DNA from: Tumebacillus avium
GTDB lineage: Bacteria > Bacillota > Bacilli > Tumebacillales > Tumebacillaceae
Direction: 5' to 3'
Assembly: GCF_002162355.1 (NCBI RefSeq)
Contig: NZ_CP021434.1
Coordinates: forward strand, 2,456,501-2,520,500
Length of the DNA: 64,000 bases
Shown here: positions 60,112 to 64,000 of the stretch, one piece after another
How the letters are laid out: the number at the start of each line of letters is the position of its first letter
How positions within the stretch are numbered: the first letter of the stretch is position 1
Notes under the pieces: generated by a model
Databases searched by the model: none
Seen by the model: only the letters and a program-made list of their open reading frames with translations
Told to the model about the DNA's origin: nothing
Program-made: the position numbers and the translations under genes

Positions 60112-60266
60112 GCAGCGATAGAGAGCTGCCACGGGGGAGCGGGTGTCTGCGCCCGGGGGGGACGGCGCTTGGGGAAGTGCCGGAAAGCAGGCATTCGCTC
60201 TCGGCAGCAGTGCGGCTTGTCAGGAATCGGAAAATGATTTACAATCGAGAGAAAGAGATTGCTGAC
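60112..60266 (+). ncRNA. Structured leader RNA of unknown function
   Basis: GC-rich leader between the promoter and the ZTP aptamer with no convincing ORF. Possible stems: GCTGCC (60125) with GGCAGC (60203), enclosing CGGGT/GCCCG (60140-60155) and GGCGCTT-GGGG-AAGTGCC (60064+100 to 60181, that is 60164-60181). Then GTCAG-G-AATC with GATT-G-CTGAC (60219-60266). The first stem competes with GCAGC/GCTGC (60112-60129). No known riboswitch class recognised. Confidence 0.45.
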
Positions 60267-60286
60267 AACCTTTACAACTGAGAACC

Positions 60287-60364
60287 GTCTCGCATAACTG
60301 GCGGAAACGTGGAGCGTACCACGAGGGAGTGCGAGAGGAACAAACATAGCCGACCGCCTGGGCA
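60287..60364 (+). promoter_or_regulatory. ZTP riboswitch aptamer (pfl motif)
   Basis: P1 TCTCGCA (60288-60294) with TGCGAGA (60330-60336); P2 CGTGG (60308-60312) with CCACG (60319-60323); conserved CTGGCGG (60298-60304) and GGGAG after P2. P3 GCC (60349) with GGC (60361), whose loop holds CCGCC (60354-60358), forms the pseudoknot with GGCGG. The 3' block GCCGACCGCCTGGGCA is a hallmark of this class. It senses ZMP/ZTP, which build up when 10-formyl-folate is short. It overlaps terminator 60353-60409. Confidence 0.93.
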
Positions 60365-60409
60365 CCTTTGGATTTTTTGATCCGAGGCTCAGGGCGGTTT
60401 TGTCTTTTT
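60353..60409 (+). terminator. Riboswitch-controlled terminator
   Basis: ACCGCCTGGGC (60353-60363) pairs with GCTCAGGGCGGT (60387-60398), with an inner GGAT/ATCC stem and a T-rich tail. The 5' arm is the aptamer's P3/pseudoknot, so ligand binding should block termination. Confidence 0.9.
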
Positions 60410-60450
60410 CTGAGCCGAGTACTGTTGGGATGAGAGGGAGGCGTGTTGAG

Positions 60451-60855
60451 ATGGTATTTGAGGAGCGATACGGTGAGCGGGTGACCTGCCCGCATTGTGA
60501 AGCGAACGGAGCTGCGTTTGAGGAGATCGAGACGTCGGAAGGCAGCTTTGAAGAGGTGCCGTGGCACGTTTCGTCCTGTCTGAAGTGCGGGGCGGAAGTG
60601 CTCTACAAGCGGGTGCGCGATCTGGAACTCATCACCTCACTGTGGCTGGCCGACCCGAGCGGAGAGCCCTTGCGCCGCTACGTGATCTTCCCGGAGCCAA
60701 ACGGCCGCCGCGTCCTCTGGCGCATGTTCGTCGAGGACCCCTTGCATACGTTTCTGGCCCGCCAAGGCTTCTACGACCGCTACCTGCGTCCCGTCCTGCC
60801 CGTCAAACGCGCCGCCGGCGGTACTGTTGAGAAACAAGCTCTGGCGAAGAAGTAG
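60451..60855 (+). CDS. Zinc-ribbon protein of unknown function under ZTP control
   Basis: 134 aa from ATG 60451 (SD AGGGAGG, 9 nt). Two CxxC pairs, VTCPHCEANGAAFEE and SSCLKCGAEVLY, form a zinc ribbon at residues 12-48. The rest is a soluble domain (DPSGEPLRRYVIFPEPNGRR, VLWRMFVEDPLHTFLARQGF) with no recognised motif. It is the only gene after the ZTP riboswitch; usual targets are purine, one-carbon and folate genes, none of which it resembles. A link between folate stress and zinc, known for other ZTP-responsive factors, is a speculation. Confidence 0.8.
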   Translation: MVFEERYGERVTCPHCEANGAAFEEIETSEGSFEEVPWHVSSCLKCGAEVLYKRVRDLELITSLWLADPSGEPLRRYVIFPEPNGRRVLWRMFVEDPLHTFLARQGFYDRYLRPVLPVKRAAGGTVEKQALAKK

Positions 60856-60924
60856 CCCGGCAGACCTTCCTGCAAAATGCAGCTTGGCAAGATTACGCGG
60901 ACTTGCAAGACTGCACGGACATAT

Positions 60925-60954
60925 AAGACTGCAGACTTGAAGTCTTGCAGTCTT
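60925..60954. repeat. Long inverted repeat after the zinc-ribbon gene
   Basis: AAGACTGCAGACTT pairs with AAGTCTTGCAGTCTT with one bulged base and a tiny loop. No T-run follows, so it is not a standard terminator. GCAAGACTGC-like pieces recur just upstream (60904 and after). Confidence 0.7.
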
Positions 60955-60998
60955 GCAGAAGACCATGTGTATCGGTGAATTCTAAATGAGTTTATAAA

Positions 60999-61036
60999 GA
61001 AGCCCTTGTCCTGATGATGTCAGACAAGGGCTTTTG
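60999..61036. terminator. Terminator between convergent genes
   Basis: AAGCCCTTGTC-CTGATGATGTCA-GACAAGGGCTT with T- and A-rich flanks. Confidence 0.9.
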
Positions 61037-61060
61037 TTATGAGTGCAGGCGTTAGCCTCG

Positions 61061-61684
61061 TTACTTAAAGTCTTTCCAGTTCTGCTTGGACTGTTTGAGC
61101 AGATATTCGAAATTGTTCTCCAGCTCTTTCTGCTCTTTTTCGCGGCGAGTGACTTCGGCTTGGCGGCGCTGGTCTTGTTGGACGCGCTCCTGCTCTTTCA
61201 TCTCGGAGGACTTCTCTTGCAGTTTCTTCAGCATTTCCGGGTTGAGCATGTCTTTGAGCGTGGTGCCTTTTTCTTTCGGCATGTCACCTTTGCCGACGCG
61301 GTAGTTGTCCAGCGGATCGCGCTGCCCGGCGTTTTGTCCGGAAGATTTGCTTTTGCTTTTACCTTTTTTCATCTTTTTCACCTTCTCCTTCAGATGCCCG
61401 CGGGTGCGCAGCTCTTCCAGCACCCGCTGTTTGTCACTGTCTTCGCAGACGATGAAAATCTCCTGAATCGCTTCGGTCGTTTTTGCCAGCAGCTTCAGCC
61501 CGGTATCGGTAAAATACTGAAACGTCAGCTCCTCACGCTCCGACTTGTGCGGGGAGATGACGCCGGTGATCACCGAGCGCACCTGGGGGATCGTGCCAAG
61601 CTCCTCCAGCACCTTTTCATAGCCGCCGATGATCGTGTGCATTTTCTTGACTTTGTTCTCGCGGTGGCGGTGCTTGCGGCTCAC
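61061..61684 (-). CDS. DUF2103-like protein
   Basis: 207 aa from GTG 61684, overlapping the previous gene by GTGA, with the SD AAGGAG. The N-terminal 100 residues (VKKMHTIIGGYEKVLEELG, VRSVITGVISPHK, LTFQYFTDTGLKLLAKTTEA followed by IQEIFIV) resemble DUF2103, a predicted metal-binding family. Behind it is a long charged coiled tail rich in Lys, Glu and Gln (EKVKKMKKGKSKSKSSG onward), which is extra. Role unknown. Confidence 0.68.
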   Translation of the reverse strand: MSRKHRHRENKVKKMHTIIGGYEKVLEELGTIPQVRSVITGVISPHKSEREELTFQYFTDTGLKLLAKTTEAIQEIFIVCEDSDKQRVLEELRTRGHLKEKVKKMKKGKSKSKSSGQNAGQRDPLDNYRVGKGDMPKEKGTTLKDMLNPEMLKKLQEKSSEMKEQERVQQDQRRQAEVTRREKEQKELENNFEYLLKQSKQNWKDFK

Positions 61685-62007
61685 TGGGCAGCTCCTTGCT
61701 CCTTGTCGACCAGCATCGCAAACGGGTACGCTTCTTCCAGCCGCACGCCGTTCAGATAGCCCCACGCCATCACGCCGTCCGTCCGCGTCACTTCAAAGCG
61801 GTCGTTGGAGTCGATAATCGTGTAGCTCTTGCCGACTTTGATCTGATCTTTGTCCATCGTATACGAAAGAGCTAAGTAATATTTACGCTCCAAAACATCA
61901 AGTTCCTCGTAGCGCTGCTCCGCAAGCGCGCGGTGCCCTTCATCCTGCAGGCGCTTCATCTCCGCCGTCAATTCCTCGCCGTTCATATCCCGGTACAGTT
62001 TCGCCAT
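61681..62007 (-). CDS. DUF1811 protein, YfhH-like
   Basis: 108 aa. MNGEELTAEMKRLQDEGHRA is helical; DKDQIKVGKSYTIIDSNDRF followed by EVTRTDGVMAWGYL matches the YfhH strand region (GVFAWGY). Two-domain fold of unknown function known from Bacillus. First gene of a two-gene leftward operon with the DUF2103-like gene. Confidence 0.85.
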   Translation of the reverse strand: MAKLYRDMNGEELTAEMKRLQDEGHRALAEQRYEELDVLERKYYLALSYTMDKDQIKVGKSYTIIDSNDRFEVTRTDGVMAWGYLNGVRLEEAYPFAMLVDKEQGAAQ

Positions 62008-62124
62008 TGTGTCTAGGTCTCCTTTTGCAAAGGGGTGTCGATCTTTCCATTATACACATTTCCTCCATTTCCCGTCTTGAGTGCAAATCTTCGCAATGTT
62101 AGCATCAAACGGGGGGAATGACCG

Positions 62125-62646
62125 TTGAAAAAGATCATATGGCTGGGCAGCGGGCTTGGTGTGCTCGTCTTGGGCCTGTTTTTCCTGTATGTGTTTACGC
62201 AGCATGAACAGACCCGGCTTGCCAACGCAGAGCCCGGTTTCACCGCCGAACAAGTAGCATACTGGGACGCCTTGGAAGCGCACAAGATCAAGTTTAATCT
62301 ACGCTCCGAGAACACGGCCAAACTCATTGAATCCAAACAGAATCCAGACGAGCTGTTCAGAAGCGTAGAAGACACGCTGGCTCTCACCCGGGAAGTCAAA
62401 TTTATCCGCTATCCGAACGAATACGAAGAAATCCACCTGGCCTACAAGGAAGTGATGGCCCGCTACGAAAAAGTCTACGCCACCATGAACGCCTATCTGA
62501 ATGGCGAGCTGGAAGAAGACCCGGAAATGCTGCGAGACGAGTTGGAACAGCTCACCTTCGAAGCCGATACCGCCTATTGGAAGTTTGGCAAAATGGAATC
62601 CAAAACGTATGTGAAAAGCGGCGAAGACCTGCATGACGACCGATAA
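62125..62646 (+). CDS. Membrane-anchored hypothetical protein
   Basis: 173 aa from TTG 62125 (SD GGGGGG). A single N-terminal membrane segment (IIWLGSGLGVLVLGLFFLYV) is followed by an extracytoplasmic, strongly acidic helical domain (EEIHLAYKEVMARYEKVYAT). Not recognised; there is no lipobox or sortase signal. Confidence 0.75.
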   Translation: MKKIIWLGSGLGVLVLGLFFLYVFTQHEQTRLANAEPGFTAEQVAYWDALEAHKIKFNLRSENTAKLIESKQNPDELFRSVEDTLALTREVKFIRYPNEYEEIHLAYKEVMARYEKVYATMNAYLNGELEEDPEMLRDELEQLTFEADTAYWKFGKMESKTYVKSGEDLHDDR

Positions 62647-62674
62647 CCTCCGCTCACGGGCCGGAGGTTTTTTT
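62644..62674 (+). terminator. Rho-independent terminator
   Basis: AACCTCCG-CTCACGGGC-CGGAGGTTTTTTT. Confidence 0.9.
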
Positions 62675-62746
62675 CATAGAGTAATTTGACAGTTCATGCC
62701 GAACTTTGAGATGATTTATAGAAGAGAAGACGGAGGAGGTACCACT

Positions 62747-63373
62747 ATGGGGAACCGTGACAACAAGAAGACGTGGCTGGTCTGGCTCAGCACGGCCGTG
62801 ATCATCGCGGCAGTTGCGTTTACCGGCGGCTACTATTTTTCGAAACAGTCCGAGCCTGTCGTGCAGCCTGTCAAAGAAGAACCTGTTAAGCCGACACCGG
62901 AGCCAACACCAACTCCACAGCCTGAACCCACACCGACACCGACGACGCCAACTCCGCAGCCGACCGAACCCGGCACGCCGCAAACGCCCGCTCCGGCGAG
63001 CGATGTGTTCGCGATCAACGCATACAGCGGCAGCGGTTCGCTCGACATCCGCGACCGCGGCTTGGAAAACGGCGCATTCCGGGTGAAAAGCATCGACTGG
63101 TCGGACACCAGCCGCACGCTGTACGTCTCGGCCGACATGCGCGCCTTTGAAGGCGTCGCCTATTTCCGCGTCAAAGATGAAAACGGCACCCTGCTCGAAC
63201 CGGAAAGCGTGCTGCGGGCCACTGAAGGCGCACCGGCCTGGAGCCCGGTGCAGGCGCAAGTGCCGCTCATCGAGGCATACCAAGGCAAAGTCCTCGTCGT
63301 CGAGTTCTACGCCAAGAGCGCCAACGACGGATCGCGCATCAACATCCTGCGTCTGAAGATCAAACCGGAGTAG
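62747..63373 (+). CDS. Membrane-anchored protein with Pro-Thr linker and Gmad2-like domain
   Basis: 208 aa from ATG 62747 (SD GGAGGAGGT). Membrane segment at about 10-32, then a PT/PE-repeat linker (KPTPEPTPTPQPEPTPTP) of about 50 residues that spans the wall. The C-terminal domain (about 95-208) with MRAFEGVAYFRVKDENGT, GAPAWSPVQAQVP and EFYAKSANDGSRINI fits the Gmad2 immunoglobulin-like domain found in spore and germination-associated proteins. Domain call from pattern memory. Confidence 0.72.
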   Translation: MGNRDNKKTWLVWLSTAVIIAAVAFTGGYYFSKQSEPVVQPVKEEPVKPTPEPTPTPQPEPTPTPTTPTPQPTEPGTPQTPAPASDVFAINAYSGSGSLDIRDRGLENGAFRVKSIDWSDTSRTLYVSADMRAFEGVAYFRVKDENGTLLEPESVLRATEGAPAWSPVQAQVPLIEAYQGKVLVVEFYAKSANDGSRINILRLKIKPE

Positions 63374-63398
63374 CAAGCCCGTTTAGGAGGAACCCCTG

Positions 63399-63908
63399 AT
63401 GCAGCACAAACCACACTTAGAACTTGTCACCGGCGCCGAAGCGGCCGAACAGCTCAAACAGTTTCCCGTGCCCGTTTCGACCGGACTCTTTCATATTCCC
63501 AACCAGCTGACCTGGCCGCTGCTCGTGCCCCAAGGCGGCCTCAAGGTCACGCTGGAACCGGACAACAAAGACAAACAGCTCACCTACGGGCTCGTCACCG
63601 GCATCATCGCGTTTGAAGAGAACTTCTACCTCGTCGGCCGCGTCGACTACGCTTATGGCGAGGCAGAGTACACCACACAGTTTCGCCTCGACTGGTCGGA
63701 GGACAAGACGCTGATCGAATCGATCGCCGAACTTGGCATCCTTGGCCTGACCGACAAAATGCCGCCCAAGCTGTCCGGCAAAGACGAGATGGTCGAACAC
63801 CTCACCCGTGTCACCACGTTTGTCTGCCAGTTTGACGCCACCGAACTGCACCGCCTGAAGATCCAAATGATCCGCATGCAGGAGCAAGCCAAAACGACCC
63901 GCCACTAG
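63399..63908 (+). CDS. Hypothetical protein
   Basis: 169 aa; SD AGGAGGAA before ATG 63399. Soluble; strand-rich centre (TYGLVTGIIAFEENFYLVGR) and helical C-terminus (ATELHRLKIQMIRMQEQAK). Not recognised. It starts 26 nt after the Gmad2-like gene and probably shares its transcript. Confidence 0.72.
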   Translation: MQHKPHLELVTGAEAAEQLKQFPVPVSTGLFHIPNQLTWPLLVPQGGLKVTLEPDNKDKQLTYGLVTGIIAFEENFYLVGRVDYAYGEAEYTTQFRLDWSEDKTLIESIAELGILGLTDKMPPKLSGKDEMVEHLTRVTTFVCQFDATELHRLKIQMIRMQEQAKTTRH

Positions 63909-63924
63909 CTGGCGGGTCGTTTTA
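63890..63924. terminator. Terminator between convergent genes
   Basis: AAAACGACCCGCCA-CTAGC-TGGCGGGTCGTTTT; the stop codon of the gene before lies in the loop. Confidence 0.92.
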
Positions 63925-64000
63925 TGGCTGTGACGGGGTATGGGTCAGCGACGTGCCCGCTTCCTTGACCGCTTCGATAAAAATCGTCGTCGTTTCGCCG
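63922..64000 (-). CDS. C-terminal end of an unidentified protein
   Basis: The minus strand is open from the window edge to TAA at 63922-63924 and reads GETTTIFIEAVKEAGTSLTH and then TPSQP. The terminator just behind supports a real gene end. Too short to identify. Confidence 0.55.
   Translation of the reverse strand, partial: GETTTIFIEAVKEAGTSLTHTPSQP

Noticed and set aside
60094-60126. Ten-codon ORF at the start of the ZTP leader
   Set aside because: The G-run touches the ATG directly, leaving no SD spacing, and the peptide is not suggestive.
60112-60210. T-box, SRP RNA or RNase P RNA in the ZTP leader
   Set aside because: No T-box core, no GGAAGGAAGCAG-type SRP loop and no P RNA core sequences.
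1-64000. CRISPR array, tRNA genes, insertion sequences, prophage
   Set aside because: No spaced direct repeats, no cloverleaf sequences, and no transposase or integrase motifs seen on either strand.

Overview
The window comes from a GC-rich, endospore-forming member of the Bacillota. It carries spore-germination genes of the gerP type, KinB-like sporulation kinases, the Bacillus-type sufCDSUB order, FadR beside etfBA, a citrate synthase/LysR pair like citA/citR, a T-box ahead of hisS, and strong Shine-Dalgarno sites with many GTG and TTG starts. The base composition and gene mix best fit Alicyclobacillaceae or a Tumebacillus-like organism; that placement is inference.

Layout. Bases 1-1240 hold the end of an ECF-type importer. 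Bases 1277-3912 hold two tandem KinB-like histidine kinases, each with a possible Spo0A box. Then come an inositol-monophosphatase-family enzyme, superoxide dismutase, and a TetR regulator divergent from an FAD oxidoreductase. A radical-SAM enzyme and a methyltransferase (YtqA/YtqB type, tRNA wobble uridine modification) follow. Next are an ECF sigma/anti-sigma pair of the SigX/RsiX type with its own ECF promoter, a cupredoxin, and AddB-AddA. From 19.6 to 23.5 kb lie an M29 aminopeptidase, a small alarmone synthetase and several orphan genes. The suf Fe-S operon (23.6-28.7 kb) is followed by two methyl-accepting chemotaxis proteins, a cation/proton antiporter and a frameshifted DUF6602-like gene.

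At 34.5-34.9 kb there is a promoter-to-terminator unit without a CDS whose fold matches 6S RNA. fadR-etfB-etfA (fatty acid oxidation) comes next, then a divergently split gerP-like cluster, a seven-copy 13-bp tandem repeat and a lipoprotein cyclophilin. T-box-hisS, an esterase lipoprotein, an SLH/PrcB protein, CGNR-prmA, a HIT protein, a DehI-like protein, an MFS transporter, ispH, ydbS/ydbT-like genes, citA/citR, an RluA-type pseudouridine synthase and a DUF1540 protein follow. An hppD-FAH-hmgA-flavin reductase operon degrades tyrosine through homogentisate.

The most unusual locus is 60.0-60.9 kb. A good sigma-A promoter drives a long structured leader that ends in a clear ZTP (pfl-type) riboswitch and terminator. 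The only gene behind it is a small zinc-ribbon protein of unknown function, not a purine or folate gene. The last 3 kb hold DUF2103- and DUF1811-type genes, two membrane-anchored proteins, a conserved-looking orphan and the 3' end of a gene on the minus strand.
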